Of a DNA stretch of 64,000 nt, positions 1-11,500 are shown one piece after another. Every line of letters starts with the position of its first letter. Within the stretch, counting starts at the first letter, position 1. Under the pieces are notes generated by a model. The model was not told the origin of the DNA. It was given only the letters and a program-made list of their open reading frames with translations, and searched no databases. The stretch is from Shewanella benthica KT99. Lineage in GTDB: Bacteria; Pseudomonadota; Gammaproteobacteria; Enterobacterales; Shewanellaceae. Made by a program: the position numbers and the translations under genes. The stretch spans positions 1-64,000 of the forward strand of contig NZ_ABIC01000016.1 in the NCBI RefSeq assembly GCF_000172075.1, read 5' to 3'.

Positions 1-2
1 GT

Positions 3-38
3 CATGACAAGGTGATCTACTGGCGGGAAGTTAATTAG
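3..38 (+). CDS. 3' end of upstream gene, possibly MSHA pilus protein MshQ (partial)
   Basis: The first 38 bases hold an open frame that ends HDKVIYWREVN and then TAG. A YWRE-type ending followed directly by mreB fits the end of the large MSHA pilus protein MshQ, which lies upstream of mreB in many Shewanella and Vibrio genomes. Only eleven codons are visible, so the identity rests on position and a short tail, and is tentative. Confidence 0.35.
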   Translation, partial: HDKVIYWREVN

Positions 39-1351
<1,313 letters not shown>

Positions 1352-1362
1352 TTAGGTCGAAT

Positions 1363-1387
1363 AAGGCGGTGTTAAACCGCCTTTTTT
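1363..1387 (+). terminator. Rho-independent terminator after mreB
   Basis: AAGGCGG pairs with CCGCCTT around a 7-base loop and is followed by a T-run. It lies 12 bases after the mreB stop, so it probably sets MreB in excess over MreC and MreD. Confidence 0.85.
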
Positions 1388-1482
1388 CTGTCGCTCATTA
1401 TCGCCATAGGGTATAAAGCCTGATTTTGTTTTTATGATCCAATGAATACTAGTTAGTATTTCGTAACCATTTATAGTTTTTT

Positions 1483-2379
1483 ATGAAGCCCATTTTTGCG
1501 CGTGGTATTTCAAACCAGTTTAGATTAACACTGGCTATTATCTTGTCGGTGATCCTTATTGTGGCCAACGGCCGACTCGATCCTGTTCGTCAATCTATCT
1601 CTTCTGTTCTAAGCCCACTTCAATACGTTGCCAATGTTCCCGGAGCTTTGCTTGATTGGTCTGCCGAGCATCTTGCGACTCGCGACATGCTCGCTAAACA
1701 AAACAAGGCGCTATTGCGTCAACAGCTGCTGATGAGTGAGCGTTTGCAGCGTTTCGAGCATCTAAGACAGGAAAATGATCGCCTGCGTGGTTTGCTGGGC
1801 TCTCCCGTACACATGGATTCCAAGAAAGTCGTTGCCGAGGTGATGGAAGTCGCCAGCGATCCTTATCATCAATATGTTGTGTTAAACCAAGGGGCGAGAA
1901 CCGGCGTGTTTGTTGGTCAGCCTGTGGTGGATGCACAGGGCGTCGTAGGCCAAGTCGTGCAAATTAGCGAGTTAACCAGCCGAGTGCTGCTTATCTCTGA
2001 TGTCACTCACGGTATACCTGTGCGTATCACACGTAATGATGTGCGCCTGGTGGTGAATGGCACAGGTGTTCTCGATGAGTTGGAACTTAAATTCGTGTCA
2101 AAGAGCACTGATATTCGTGTCGGTGATCTGCTGGTTTCCTCCGGGCTAGGTAATCGTTTTCCCGAAGGCTATCCTGTGGCTCGTGTGATGAAAGTGATTA
2201 AAGATAATGGCCAGAGCTACGCCACAGTTACGGCTCAACCATTGGCAGCATTAGATCGTATTCGATATTTGCTGCTTATTTGGCCCGATGAACTGGAACA
2301 CCGCCAAGATCATAATGACATTCCTGTAGCAGAATCTAATGATGTTAAGCCTGAAGCTAAGCAAGAGGTAAGCGAATGA
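1483..2379 (+). CDS. mreC: Rod shape-determining protein MreC
   Basis: Bitopic inner-membrane protein that links MreB filaments to the periplasmic elongation machinery (RodA/PBP2). The 298-aa product has one N-terminal membrane helix at about residues 13-30, a coiled coil at about 60-105 (RQQLLMSERLQRFEHLRQEN region) and the two-barrel periplasmic MreC domain at about 115-270 with the LLISDVTHGIPVRI stretch. The C-terminal tail is hydrophilic. Its stop overlaps the mreD start (ATGA), so the two are translationally coupled. The 131-base gap from mreB holds a terminator and an AT-rich stretch that could carry its own promoter. Confidence 0.96.
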   Translation: MKPIFARGISNQFRLTLAIILSVILIVANGRLDPVRQSISSVLSPLQYVANVPGALLDWSAEHLATRDMLAKQNKALLRQQLLMSERLQRFEHLRQENDRLRGLLGSPVHMDSKKVVAEVMEVASDPYHQYVVLNQGARTGVFVGQPVVDAQGVVGQVVQISELTSRVLLISDVTHGIPVRITRNDVRLVVNGTGVLDELELKFVSKSTDIRVGDLLVSSGLGNRFPEGYPVARVMKVIKDNGQSYATVTAQPLAALDRIRYLLLIWPDELEHRQDHNDIPVAESNDVKPEAKQEVSE

Positions 2380-2864
2380 GCATGCATATTGCCAATGGCC
2401 GTTGGGTGGTGTGGTTAAGCCTTCTCGGAGCCATGTTATTACAGATCATGCCCTTGCCGGACATAGTCGAAGCTTGGCGTCCCGACTGGTTATTACTGGT
2501 TATCATCTATTGGGCTATGGCGTTACCCCACAGGTACAATATTTTATCAGCCTTTGCACTAGGGGTGATGTTAGATATCTTGCTGGGAGCTCACTTAGGT
2601 ATTCGGGCGTTATCTATGTCATTAGTCGTCTACGTGGTTGTACTTCATTTTCAGCGCCTGCGCAATTTCCCTATATGGCAGCAGGCATTGATGATTTCAA
2701 GTTTAGTCTGCCTGCATCATCTGGTGGTGTTTTGGGTCCAGTTTGTGCTGTCGACAGTGACATTCGATGAGAGCCTGTTTTTACCCGCTATTTCCAGTCT
2801 GATTATCTGGCCTTGGGTGTTTTGGATGTTACGTCGCTTACGACGTTTATATAAGGTGAGATAG
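2376..2864 (+). CDS. mreD: Rod shape-determining protein MreD
   Basis: Small integral membrane partner of MreC in the elongasome. The 162-aa product has about five hydrophobic helices, as expected of MreD ([45 protein letters not shown] and two more) and a basic C-terminus ([10 protein letters not shown]). It begins inside the mreC stop with ATGA overlap and is followed after two bases by maf, so mreC, mreD and maf form one transcript. Confidence 0.95.
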   Translation: MSMHIANGRWVVWLSLLGAMLLQIMPLPDIVEAWRPDWLLLVIIYWAMALPHRYNILSAFALGVMLDILLGAHLGIRALSMSLVVYVVVLHFQRLRNFPIWQQALMISSLVCLHHLVVFWVQFVLSTVTFDESLFLPAISSLIIWPWVFWMLRRLRRLYKVR

Positions 2865-2866
2865 TA

Positions 2867-3463
2867 ATGGCGTTTTCCGGTCCACTCATACTGGCTTCGG
2901 CCTCCCCGCGTAGAAAAGAGATTCTGACTCAGTTAGGTTTTTCACGTGCCGACTTTAGTTTTACGACCCTGACGGCGGATATAGATGAGAGTCATATATC
3001 CGCAGAGACGCCTCAAGTGTTCGTGTCTCGCCTGGCAGTAGAAAAGGCTCTAGCCGGGCTGAATTTGTGCGGAGTCGAGGGAACCCCAGTGGTACTTGGA
3101 TCAGATACCATAGTGGTACTAGGTGATAAGATTTTAGGTAAACCCGTCGATGAGGCCGATGCCCTGAAGATACTCTCCCAGCTATCGGGTGAGGTTCATA
3201 GTGTCATGACGGCTGTCGCGTTAACGGATGGCAGCAAGACAGTGATGCGTCTGGTTGAGACCAAGGTACAATTTTGCCGGTTAACCGAGCAGGATATTTT
3301 GGCCTATATCGCTACTGGCGAACCCATGGATAAAGCTGGAGCTTATGGTATCCAAGCCTTAGGTGGCAGCTTTGTCGAGCGCATAGATGGCAGTTATTCT
3401 GCTGTAGTGGGCTTGCCTATGGTAGAGACCCGAGAACTGCTGCAAGAGATGAACATTTTATAA
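2867..3463 (+). CDS. maf: Maf-type nucleoside triphosphate pyrophosphatase (YhdE type)
   Basis: Hydrolyses dTTP/UTP and modified nucleotides to the monophosphate, acting as a house-cleaning enzyme. The 198-aa product has the Maf signature [11 protein letters not shown] at residues 10-20, the conserved [11 protein letters not shown] near 76 and the [13 protein letters not shown] block near 158. The GAYGIQG-type block and position between mreD and rng match E. coli YhdE rather than YceF. Start ATG lies two bases after the mreD stop. Confidence 0.95.
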   Translation: MAFSGPLILASASPRRKEILTQLGFSRADFSFTTLTADIDESHISAETPQVFVSRLAVEKALAGLNLCGVEGTPVVLGSDTIVVLGDKILGKPVDEADALKILSQLSGEVHSVMTAVALTDGSKTVMRLVETKVQFCRLTEQDILAYIATGEPMDKAGAYGIQALGGSFVERIDGSYSAVVGLPMVETRELLQEMNIL

Positions 3464-3555
3464 CGTTATCTAGGCCCTAGAGCCTGGAAACTGCAACCCT
3501 AATAAAAGTGAGTGTAAATATGAGTCGCATAGTCAAAAACAGAGTACAGAGAAAG

Positions 3556-5022
3556 ATGGGTTCTGAGCTATTGATCAATGTGACTCCCACGGAAGCCCGA
3601 GTCGCCTTGGTTGAACATGGCGTGTTGCAGGAAGTCCATATCGAGAGGCGAATGAAACGCGGCCTAGTGGGCAATATTTACAAGGGCAAGGTGAGTCGTG
3701 TCTTGCCGGGGATGCAGGCGGCATTTGTGGATATCGGCCTGGATAAGGCGGCCTTCTTGCATGCCTCTGATATCGTGCCTCACACCGAGTGTGTTGCCGA
3801 TGTCGAGAAGGGTAATTTCGTGGTACGCGATATCGCTCAGCTGGTAAGGCAAGGGCAAGATATTATGGTGCAGGTGGTGAAAGATCCCTTAGGTACTAAA
3901 GGCGCTCGCCTGACTACGGATATCACCTTACCCTCTCGCTACCTGGTATTTATGCCTGGGTCGAGTCATATCGGGGTTTCTCAGCGTATCGAGTCTGAAG
4001 AGGTTCGTGCCCGTTTGAAAGGCTTAACTCAGCCTTTCGTCGACGAAGATGGCGGCTTTATCATTCGCACCGCGGCAGAGAGTGCCGGTGAGCAAGAGCT
4101 GGTCCAGGATGCGGCATTTCTTCGCCGGGTGTGGGCCAAGGTCTGTGAGCGACGTAAGCGTCCTGGTGTGTCTCTGCTATATCAAGATCTGGCACTGCCA
4201 GTGCGTATCGTGCGTGATTTCGTCGGCACCGAGCTGGATCAAATTCAGGTCGATTCGAGCAAGACTTTCGATGAGCTGCTGGCATTCAGCCAAGAATTTA
4301 TGCCTGAGATTGCCGATAAGATTGTGCATTATTCAGGCCCTGTACCTATTTTCGATCTCTATGATGTTGAAAATGAAGTGCAGCGAGCATTGGGGCGCAA
4401 AGTTGAATTGAAATCGGGTGGCTACCTGATCATAGATCAGACCGAAGCCATGACGACGGTGGATATCAACACAGGTGCTTTCGTCGGCCATCGAAATCTC
4501 GAAGATACCATCTTCAATACCAACCTCGAAGCGACTCAAGCCATCGCACGTCAGTTGAGGCTGCGTAATCTTGGCGGTATCATCATCATAGATTTTATCG
4601 ACATGTTAGATGCTGAGCATCAAAAACGTGTGCTTAATAGCCTAGAACTGGCATTATCTCTGGATAGGGTTAAAACTAATATTAGTGGTTTCTCTGGTTT
4701 AGGCTTAGTGGAGATGACTCGTAAGCGTACTCGAGAGAGTTTAGAGCATGTCTTGTGTGGAGAGTGCCCGGTATGTTTAGGCACTGGGAGCCTGAAGACG
4801 GTTGAGACTGTGTCTTATGAGATCTTCAGAGAGATCATCAGACTCAACCGCAGCTATGATGCTGACGAGTTTTTAGTGTACTGCTCGCCTGCGGTTCATA
4901 GCAGTTTGACGGGTGAAGAGAGCCATCTAGTCGCCGAGCTCGGCGTCTATATTGGTAAACGAGTTAAGCTTAAAAATGAGCCTATGTATGCGCAAAATAA
5001 GTTCGATGTGGTAATAATCTAG
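3556..5022 (+). CDS. rng: Ribonuclease G
   Basis: Endoribonuclease of the RNase E/G family that matures the 5' end of 16S rRNA and degrades some mRNAs. It has an N-terminal S1-like RNA-binding region (GNIYKGKVSRVLPGMQAAFVD), a DNase I-like catalytic region with DVNTG-type metal site (MTTVDINTGAF) and IIIIDFIDM, and the CGECPVCLG zinc-link cysteines. The open frame extends upstream to a GTG at 3508 and ATG at 3520, but the E. coli protein aligns from MGSELLINVTP, so I chose ATG 3556 (489 codons, close to E. coli's length). The upstream starts cannot be excluded. The stop overlaps the yhdP start. Confidence 0.93.
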   Translation: MGSELLINVTPTEARVALVEHGVLQEVHIERRMKRGLVGNIYKGKVSRVLPGMQAAFVDIGLDKAAFLHASDIVPHTECVADVEKGNFVVRDIAQLVRQGQDIMVQVVKDPLGTKGARLTTDITLPSRYLVFMPGSSHIGVSQRIESEEVRARLKGLTQPFVDEDGGFIIRTAAESAGEQELVQDAAFLRRVWAKVCERRKRPGVSLLYQDLALPVRIVRDFVGTELDQIQVDSSKTFDELLAFSQEFMPEIADKIVHYSGPVPIFDLYDVENEVQRALGRKVELKSGGYLIIDQTEAMTTVDINTGAFVGHRNLEDTIFNTNLEATQAIARQLRLRNLGGIIIIDFIDMLDAEHQKRVLNSLELALSLDRVKTNISGFSGLGLVEMTRKRTRESLEHVLCGECPVCLGTGSLKTVETVSYEIFREIIRLNRSYDADEFLVYCSPAVHSSLTGEESHLVAELGVYIGKRVKLKNEPMYAQNKFDVVII

Positions 5023-8000
5023 TGTCTGGTAAATTTTGTCTCCGAAAGTTCAGCCGGCTTTGCTGGCAAATATTAGCGATCATTCTGGTGTTATTTGCAC
5101 TGGTGGTGAGCCTATTTCGTGGACTCTTACCTCAGCTCGATGAAGTTCGAACTGAGTTAGTAAAATATGTCGAACAACAATACCAGGTTCGGGTCAATGT
5201 TGGCCTGCTGAGCGCCGAATGGCAGGCTTTCGGACCTGCCTTAACGATAAGCAAACTCGTCATCCCTCCCCAAGATCGCCTGCCATTTACCTTAGTGGTG
5301 AGCGATGTCCATATTAAATTGGATTTCTGGGAAAGCCTGTTCACGGCATCACCACAAATCGAGAATGTGATCTTCGATGGTGTCCAGGTTGCCCTCGACT
5401 TAGATAAGCTCAATGAGACCGACGACACCGCGAGTGTTCAAGAGATGGATACCGACTGGTTGTATCGCCTCTTATTAGAGCAGTTGGAGCGTTTCTCGAT
5501 TAAACAGGCTAGCTTGCAACTTCTGAGCAAGAAAAATAATTACCGCCCCATATTTGTCAAAGATCTCAAATGGTCTAACTCTCCAAATCGTCATCGTGGT
5601 CAAGGTAAACTCTATCTCGATGAAGATGCGTCACAGGTGGAGTTATTGTCACTGCAAATCGATATTCATGGTAGCGGTAATAAGCCAGACGGGCTTAAGG
5701 GACAAGTCTATTTAGCCGCGCAATCATTAGACTTAGGGGCGTGGGCTTCGAGACAGAAAAATCCTTACGATGATAAGGCTAAGCTGGAGTTAGAGGGAGT
5801 TCTTAATCTTCAAGCCTGGATGAATTTAGCCAACCGTACGGTTGAATCCAGTATCATCGAATTTTCTCCTAGTTGGCTCGAGTGGGATCTCAATGATCAA
5901 AAGCAACATTTCGAGATCAAGGCTGGCCAACTCGAGTGGTTGCCTACACCAACCGGTTGGCGTTTCACCAGTCATGACCTCGCTTTCGAGTCTAATCAAC
6001 AAGCTTGGCCTGAGTTTAACTTCGTTGCCGAGATGCGAGAGCAGGGCTTATTCACTTATCTTAATCGACTCGATACTGGCTTACTATTACCCCTGTTGCC
6101 CCTAGTGCCGGGAATGGAGTTAGCAGGCCTGAAAAACTGGCAGAATCTGAACCCAAAAGGCGCAATCGAGTCTATCAAATTGACTAAACTGAAGGATCAG
6201 GCTCCTCAGCTGTCTTTATCCGTAAAGCAATTAACTTGGTCACAAGATGGCGGGATCCCGGCTAGCGACCCCATAGATTTTCAACTCGGCTGGGGAAATG
6301 AGTCGATCTATATCTCGGCGCCGAAGCAAGACTACCGATTAGATTTTGGCAGCGACTTGAAACAGCCCTTGTCTCTCTCGGGGGAAGCCTTCGAGGCTAA
6401 GTATGATCTCGCCGCTCAGGCGATATTGGTTCCTCAGCTGAAGATGAGTAATCAGGACATAGCTATCGATGCTGCCATGAAGTTAGAGCTGGGGGAGCAA
6501 GTCCATTTGGCTTTACTGTCAACCTTCAAGGTTAATGATGTCGTCGAGGTAGGTAATTACCTGCCACTGGACGGTATGAGTCAAGGTCTGATCGATTACC
6601 TCAAGGTCGGATTAGTCGCAGGACGTATTCAAGACGGTGTAGTGGTTTGGAACGGCGCCTTAAGTGATTACCCCTATCTGAATCATTCCGGAGTATTCAA
6701 AGCCAATTTTACTCTGGAAGATGCAGAGTTTAAGTTCCAGCCCGATTGGCCAGCCGTGACCAACTTGAATCTAATGGCGCAGATTGAAAATGAAGCTATG
6801 GCACTCACCATCCAGCGAGGTCATTTATTAGATGTGGTTGTCGATGGCGCTAGGGTGAGTATTCCTCAGTTAGGCGCGAGGTCATTACTGCACGTTAAGG
6901 CTAATCTGCAGACTTCAGGCAAGGCCGCGACCCGAGTCATTCAGGCCTCTCCACTGGTGGGTTCTGTTGGGGAGACCTTAGCCGTGATACAGATAAATGG
7001 TGATGTGTCGGCGTCATTGGAACTCACCATCCCTCTGTATGAGGCAGGGGCTGGTGAGTTTGTGAAAGCAGATATTCGTGGTTTAATCACTTTCGATAAA
7101 ACGCCGGTTTATATCACAGAGCCGGGTGTATTACTCGATCAGGTGACCGGCCAGGTGAGTTTCGTTAACGACATCGTTAACGGGGAGGATATTTCTGCCT
7201 TACTGTATCAACAACCCATCTCTTTGACATTCGATACGGGTAATGTCGGCAGGAATTATGGCCTCAATCTGGATATGAAGGGGGCATGGTCACTAGCAGA
7301 CTTACCTGAAGAGCTAAACAATCCATTGCAAGATTTCTATTCCGGAGATGTTAGCTGGAAGGGGGCTATGACCTTAGTTTTCGATCCATCTGGCTATCGT
7401 ATACAGGCTCAGGTCGAGACAGATTTAGTCGGTGCCGAGCTGGATCTGCCTGCGCCGTTTACCAAGGCGAAAGATGAGTCAAGAAAGCTGACGGTCGAGC
7501 TGATTGGCGATAATAAGCAATCGTCTCTAGGCATTAAGTTAGGCAAGCAGATGGAGTTCTGGGGAGAATTCGATCAAGAGTCGGGTCATCGCCTCGCTCA
7601 TTATGATCTACTCTTGGGCCGCTTATTTAAACTCGGAGATCAACTGAAAAAAAATCAGGGGCATCTGCAGTTAGACATAGAGCATACTGAATTAGCCCCT
7701 TGGCTAGCCATCATCAATAAGTTTACCGCCGGGGATAAGGTGGTGAGTGACGCGACTGGACTTACTGGCGTCGAACCAGGCTCAGAAGTTGCGCATGCAG
7801 CAGCTGAAGAGACGAGTAGACAGGCATCGTTTTTCCCGCCATTGATAAGCCTGGATGCAGACATTGCCGACTTTAACTTAATGGGACAAACCTTATCCGA
7901 TCTAAAAATGACAGCCTATCCCACCCCAGACAGTTGGCGTTTCGAGGCGAGTTCGAATGAGTTTGACGGTAGAATCGATTTTTATCCGGACTGGGCGACC

Positions 8001-9053
8001 CAGGGACTCAAATTGGTCGCGACTAAGTTCCATCTTGCGCCCAATGTTAAGGCTCAGGAAAATGCTGACTTTAAAACCGATACCGTGTTGGATAACCTGC
8101 CTCCTCTAGCCGTGGATGTGGATGACTTTTCTTTCTACGGCAGTTCTCTCGGGCACCTGGTTTTGCAAGGATCTCCTAAGGGAAATAGCTATCAAATTCA
8201 GACACTGTCGCTGACCACTCCTGAGGTCAAGTTGCGGGGCAAAGGCGTTTGGCAGAATGACAATAATGAGAACTTAACTCAATTCAATGTGAAATTAACC
8301 GCGACAAAATTTGATGCTATATCGGCAATTGTCGGCATGGATCCAGGTTTAAAAGATGCACCGGTCGAGGTCGATGCTGAGATATCATGGCAAGGCGCGC
8401 CATATCAGTTCTCGCTAGAGAGCCTCAATGGCTTGGTGAATTTCGAGTTAGGCAAGGGACATCTGTCCGAAGTCAGCGATAAAGGTGCCAGAATCTTCTC
8501 CCTGTTTAGTCTGGATTCCTTACTGAGAAAGCTGTCTCTGGATTTTTCAGATGTATTTGGCAAAGGCTTATATTTTAATTCCTTTACCGGCACTCTGAAT
8601 ATTGATAATGGTGTGGTTAAAACCCATGATACCGAGATGGACGCGGTAGCGGGGGATATGAAGGTCAGAGGCTATACGGACCTGATGACGGAAAGCCTGA
8701 ACTATGATATTCGATTCGTGCCTCAATTAGCATCGAGTGTGCCTACGGTTGTTCTCTTGACCACAGGTGGCTGGACATTCGGCCTAGGTGCGCTCGCGCT
8801 AACTAAGGTATTAGAGCCGGTGATCGAAGTAATTACTGAGCTAAGATTTCAGCTAACAGGTACCATGGCTGAACCTAAATTAGAAGAGATAGGACGTAAG
8901 AGTAAAGAGATAGAGATCCCTGAATCTGTGCTGCCTAGTGTTAAAGAGCCTCAGCCAGATGAAAGGCATCAGCCAGACGAAAAGTCTCAGCAAAATGAGC
9001 GTATAGATAAGGAGCCAGAAGATGCAGATCAACCTACTTCAGTGCCAAAGTAG
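5022..9053 (+). CDS. yhdP: YhdP family AsmA/TamB-like envelope protein
   Basis: A very large inner-membrane-anchored periplasmic protein. In E. coli, YhdP, TamB and YdbH together move phospholipid between inner and outer membrane. The 1343-aa product has one N-terminal membrane helix at about residues 14-33, then a long beta-rich DUF3971/AsmA-like body, and near the C-terminus the typical PQLASSVPTVVLLTTGG segment. The last 45 residues are a charged, Gln/Glu/Asp-rich tail (about 1300-1343) that E. coli YhdP lacks. Start is GTG at 5022, overlapping the last base of the rng stop. The 3' end overlaps the nitrilase gene by 32 bases. Confidence 0.93.
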   Translation: MSGKFCLRKFSRLCWQILAIILVLFALVVSLFRGLLPQLDEVRTELVKYVEQQYQVRVNVGLLSAEWQAFGPALTISKLVIPPQDRLPFTLVVSDVHIKLDFWESLFTASPQIENVIFDGVQVALDLDKLNETDDTASVQEMDTDWLYRLLLEQLERFSIKQASLQLLSKKNNYRPIFVKDLKWSNSPNRHRGQGKLYLDEDASQVELLSLQIDIHGSGNKPDGLKGQVYLAAQSLDLGAWASRQKNPYDDKAKLELEGVLNLQAWMNLANRTVESSIIEFSPSWLEWDLNDQKQHFEIKAGQLEWLPTPTGWRFTSHDLAFESNQQAWPEFNFVAEMREQGLFTYLNRLDTGLLLPLLPLVPGMELAGLKNWQNLNPKGAIESIKLTKLKDQAPQLSLSVKQLTWSQDGGIPASDPIDFQLGWGNESIYISAPKQDYRLDFGSDLKQPLSLSGEAFEAKYDLAAQAILVPQLKMSNQDIAIDAAMKLELGEQVHLALLSTFKVNDVVEVGNYLPLDGMSQGLIDYLKVGLVAGRIQDGVVVWNGALSDYPYLNHSGVFKANFTLEDAEFKFQPDWPAVTNLNLMAQIENEAMALTIQRGHLLDVVVDGARVSIPQLGARSLLHVKANLQTSGKAATRVIQASPLVGSVGETLAVIQINGDVSASLELTIPLYEAGAGEFVKADIRGLITFDKTPVYITEPGVLLDQVTGQVSFVNDIVNGEDISALLYQQPISLTFDTGNVGRNYGLNLDMKGAWSLADLPEELNNPLQDFYSGDVSWKGAMTLVFDPSGYRIQAQVETDLVGAELDLPAPFTKAKDESRKLTVELIGDNKQSSLGIKLGKQMEFWGEFDQESGHRLAHYDLLLGRLFKLGDQLKKNQGHLQLDIEHTELAPWLAIINKFTAGDKVVSDATGLTGVEPGSEVAHAAAEETSRQASFFPPLISLDADIADFNLMGQTLSDLKMTAYPTPDSWRFEASSNEFDGRIDFYPDWATQGLKLVATKFHLAPNVKAQENADFKTDTVLDNLPPLAVDVDDFSFYGSSLGHLVLQGSPKGNSYQIQTLSLTTPEVKLRGKGVWQNDNNENLTQFNVKLTATKFDAISAIVGMDPGLKDAPVEVDAEISWQGAPYQFSLESLNGLVNFELGKGHLSEVSDKGARIFSLFSLDSLLRKLSLDFSDVFGKGLYFNSFTGTLNIDNGVVKTHDTEMDAVAGDMKVRGYTDLMTESLNYDIRFVPQLASSVPTVVLLTTGGWTFGLGALALTKVLEPVIEVITELRFQLTGTMAEPKLEEIGRKSKEIEIPESVLPSVKEPQPDERHQPDEKSQQNERIDKEPEDADQPTSVPK

Positions 9054-9870
9054 CCAAGACGTATGCAAGAATCTGCAGTATATCGAGTCGCAGCTTAGTC
9101 AACTTCCCAGAGTTGCAGGTGAAGCGCAACTCGTCGTTCTGCCTGAATGCTGCCTGCTGTTTGGTGGTCACGAAAACCAGCAACTCGAGTATGCCGGCGA
9201 TAGCCAATCGAATCCTTTTAAAACGTCACTCGCAGATCTGGCGCGTCGTTATGATATCTACCTGGTGGCGGGGAGTATTCCCGTTGCCGTCGGTGATGGC
9301 CGAGTCTATAACCGTACCTATCTATTCGATAACCAAGGTCAGGTCTTGGGTGAATACGATAAAATACACCTGTTTGACGTCGATGTTGCCGATGGGACTA
9401 AGGAGTATCGTGAGAGCGATACCTTCTGCGCCGGAGATAAAATTAGTGTAATCGACACTCCCTTTGGTAAGTTAGGCTTAGCAATATGTTACGATCTGCG
9501 TTTTCCGGATCTATTCAGAGCCATGAGATTAGCCGGAGCCGAACTGATTGCCCTACCGGCAGCCTTCACTAAGGTGACGGGAGAGGCCCATTGGCAAACC
9601 TTGATCCAGGCCAGAGCGATTGAGAATCAGTGTTTTATTCTCGCGGCGGCTCAGTGGGGACAGCATAACCCGGGTGGCCGGGAAACCTGGGGTCAGAGTA
9701 TGGTTGTTGACCCATGGGGACGAATTAATGCCCAGAAGATGACCGGTTGTGGCTGGGTCCAGTCGAAGCTGGATAGAGATGAAATGATAAAGATTAGGCA
9801 GCAGATGCCAATAGCCAGTAATAACCGCTTTGCTGAGCCAAAGTTACAACACAAAGATGCTAACCCATAG
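9022..9870 (+). CDS. Carbon-nitrogen hydrolase (nitrilase superfamily, Nit/omega-amidase-like)
   Basis: Probable amidase of the nitrilase superfamily; relatives act as omega-amidase or deaminated-glutathione amidase, a metabolite-repair job. All three catalytic residues are visible: Glu42 in VVLPE, Lys114 in YDKIHLFD and Cys156 in AICYDLRFPDLFR. Length (282 aa) is standard. The start lies inside yhdP, and AAGGAG at 9009-9014 is 7 bases before the ATG, which fixes the start. The exact substrate cannot be told from sequence. It sits between yhdP and tldD, as in other Shewanella. Confidence 0.9.
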   Translation: MQINLLQCQSSQDVCKNLQYIESQLSQLPRVAGEAQLVVLPECCLLFGGHENQQLEYAGDSQSNPFKTSLADLARRYDIYLVAGSIPVAVGDGRVYNRTYLFDNQGQVLGEYDKIHLFDVDVADGTKEYRESDTFCAGDKISVIDTPFGKLGLAICYDLRFPDLFRAMRLAGAELIALPAAFTKVTGEAHWQTLIQARAIENQCFILAAAQWGQHNPGGRETWGQSMVVDPWGRINAQKMTGCGWVQSKLDRDEMIKIRQQMPIASNNRFAEPKLQHKDANP

Positions 9871-9921
9871 AAAGTAGATGTCAGTGTCTTATAAAAATTA
9901 TGCACAAAGAGAGAGTGATTA

Positions 9922-11373
9922 ATGCCATTTTTAACCCAAGTTGAGCAGAGCCTTTTACAAGATGAACTATCGCTGGATGACCTGCAGGGTTATCTCAAGC
10001 TAATCCATCAACATGATATTGACTTTTCTGATCTCTATTTTCAGAGTAGCCGTCATGAGTCTTGGGTATTAGAAGATGGCATAGTGAAAGAGGGCAGCTT
10101 TCATATCGAGAGAGGTGTTGGGGTCCGGGCTATTACAGGTGAGAAAACTGGCTTTGCCTATGCCGATGAGATCACTCATGCGGCACTAACCGCATCGTCC
10201 GAGGCGGCTCGCAGTATTGCAGCCCATGGCGGCGAGAGTGCTTCGGTACAAGCCTGGAAGCGCAGAGAGATGAAGGCCCTGTACCAGAGTGACGATCCAA
10301 TCGCGGCGATGGAAGAGGTTAAGAAGATCGCACTGCTTAAGCAGGCAGATGCTTATATTCGTAGTCTAGATAGCCGTATTATTCAAGTGGTCATCAGCCT
10401 ATCGGGTGTCCACGAAGAGATACTTATTGTGGCGAGTGATGGTACCTTGGCGGCTGATATTCGCCCACTGGTTCGTTTTAATTGTAGCGTGATCCTGGAA
10501 GAAAATGGCAAACGCGAACGCGGTGCCAGTGGTGGTGGCGGACGTCATGATTATCAGGTGATGATGGAGACGGATGATGCGGGTCTGCCGGTTTGTTTCG
10601 AGTTCGCTCGTGAGGCGGTGAGACAAGCCGTGGTTAACTTGACCGCGATAGATGCACCGGCTGGTGAAATGCCGGTGATCTTAGGTCCTGGCTGGCCAGG
10701 AGTGTTACTTCATGAAGCGGTTGGTCATGGGTTAGAAGGTGATTTCAACCGTAAGGGCAGCAGTGCATTCAGTGGTAAGCTCGGCCAGCAGGTTGCTTCT
10801 AAGCTGGTGACTGTGGTCGATGACGGCACCATGGTAAACCGACGCGGCTCTTTGAGCGTCGATGATGAAGGTGTGCAGACTCAGAAGACTGTGCTGATCC
10901 AAGATGGGATCTTGAAAGGCTATATGCAGGATAAATTAAATGCGCGCCTCATGGGTGTGCAGTCAACGGGTAATGGGCGCCGTGAATCTTATGCGCACTT
11001 GCCTATGCCGAGAATGACCAACACTTATATGGAAGCCGGCGAGTCGGATCCGGCTGAGATGATTAAGTCCGTTAAGAATGGCATCTACGCGCCTAACTTC
11101 GGTGGTGGTCAGGTCGACATTACTTCCGGTAAGTTTGTGTTTTCGGCTTCGGAAGCCTATTTGATTGAGAATGGCGAAGTGACCCAGGCGATTAAAGGCG
11201 CCACCCTTATCGGCAATGGCCCGGAAGCCATGAAACAGATATCTATGGTGGGTAACGATCTGGCATTAGACCAGGGTGTTGGCGTCTGTGGTAAGGATGG
11301 TCAGAGTATTCCCGTCGGCGTTGGCCAACCAACACTCAAGATAGATAAATTAACCGTAGGTGGAACGGCATAA
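9922..11373 (+). CDS. tldD: Metalloprotease TldD
   Basis: Catalytic half of the TldD/TldE heterodimeric zinc protease, which trims unfolded peptides; in E. coli it processes the microcin B17 leader and the antitoxin CcdA. The 483-aa product is full length and carries the zinc motif HEAVGH at residues 264-269 (HExxxH), followed by GLEGDFNRK. The C-terminal half has the glycine-rich [17 protein letters not shown] stretch typical of the family. AGAGAGAG upstream of the ATG is the likely ribosome site. Its partner PmbA/TldE is encoded 8.3 kb downstream. Confidence 0.97.
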   Translation: MPFLTQVEQSLLQDELSLDDLQGYLKLIHQHDIDFSDLYFQSSRHESWVLEDGIVKEGSFHIERGVGVRAITGEKTGFAYADEITHAALTASSEAARSIAAHGGESASVQAWKRREMKALYQSDDPIAAMEEVKKIALLKQADAYIRSLDSRIIQVVISLSGVHEEILIVASDGTLAADIRPLVRFNCSVILEENGKRERGASGGGGRHDYQVMMETDDAGLPVCFEFAREAVRQAVVNLTAIDAPAGEMPVILGPGWPGVLLHEAVGHGLEGDFNRKGSSAFSGKLGQQVASKLVTVVDDGTMVNRRGSLSVDDEGVQTQKTVLIQDGILKGYMQDKLNARLMGVQSTGNGRRESYAHLPMPRMTNTYMEAGESDPAEMIKSVKNGIYAPNFGGGQVDITSGKFVFSASEAYLIENGEVTQAIKGATLIGNGPEAMKQISMVGNDLALDQGVGVCGKDGQSIPVGVGQPTLKIDKLTVGGTA

Positions 11374-11385
11374 GAAAAAATGATC

Positions 11386-11413
11386 AGGAGCTAGGCTTGT
11401 AGGTTTAGCTCCT
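11386..11413 (+). terminator. Hairpin after tldD
   Basis: AGGAGCTA pairs with TAGCTCCT around a 12-base loop 12 bases after the tldD stop. The following TTCTATTC is only a weak T-tract, so this may be an inefficient terminator. Confidence 0.5.
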
Positions 11414-11500
11414 TCTATTCAACTTCAATGAATGCTAAGATTGTTCAAGAAATTAGAGTAAACACTCTAGGTTGTACACACCAAGGTGCAGAGGAAAGGG

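Noticed and set aside
3508..3555. Upstream extension of RNase G (GTG 3508, ATG 3520)
   Set aside because: Sixteen extra residues that E. coli RNase G does not have, with no clear ribosome site; ATG 3556 fits the family start better.
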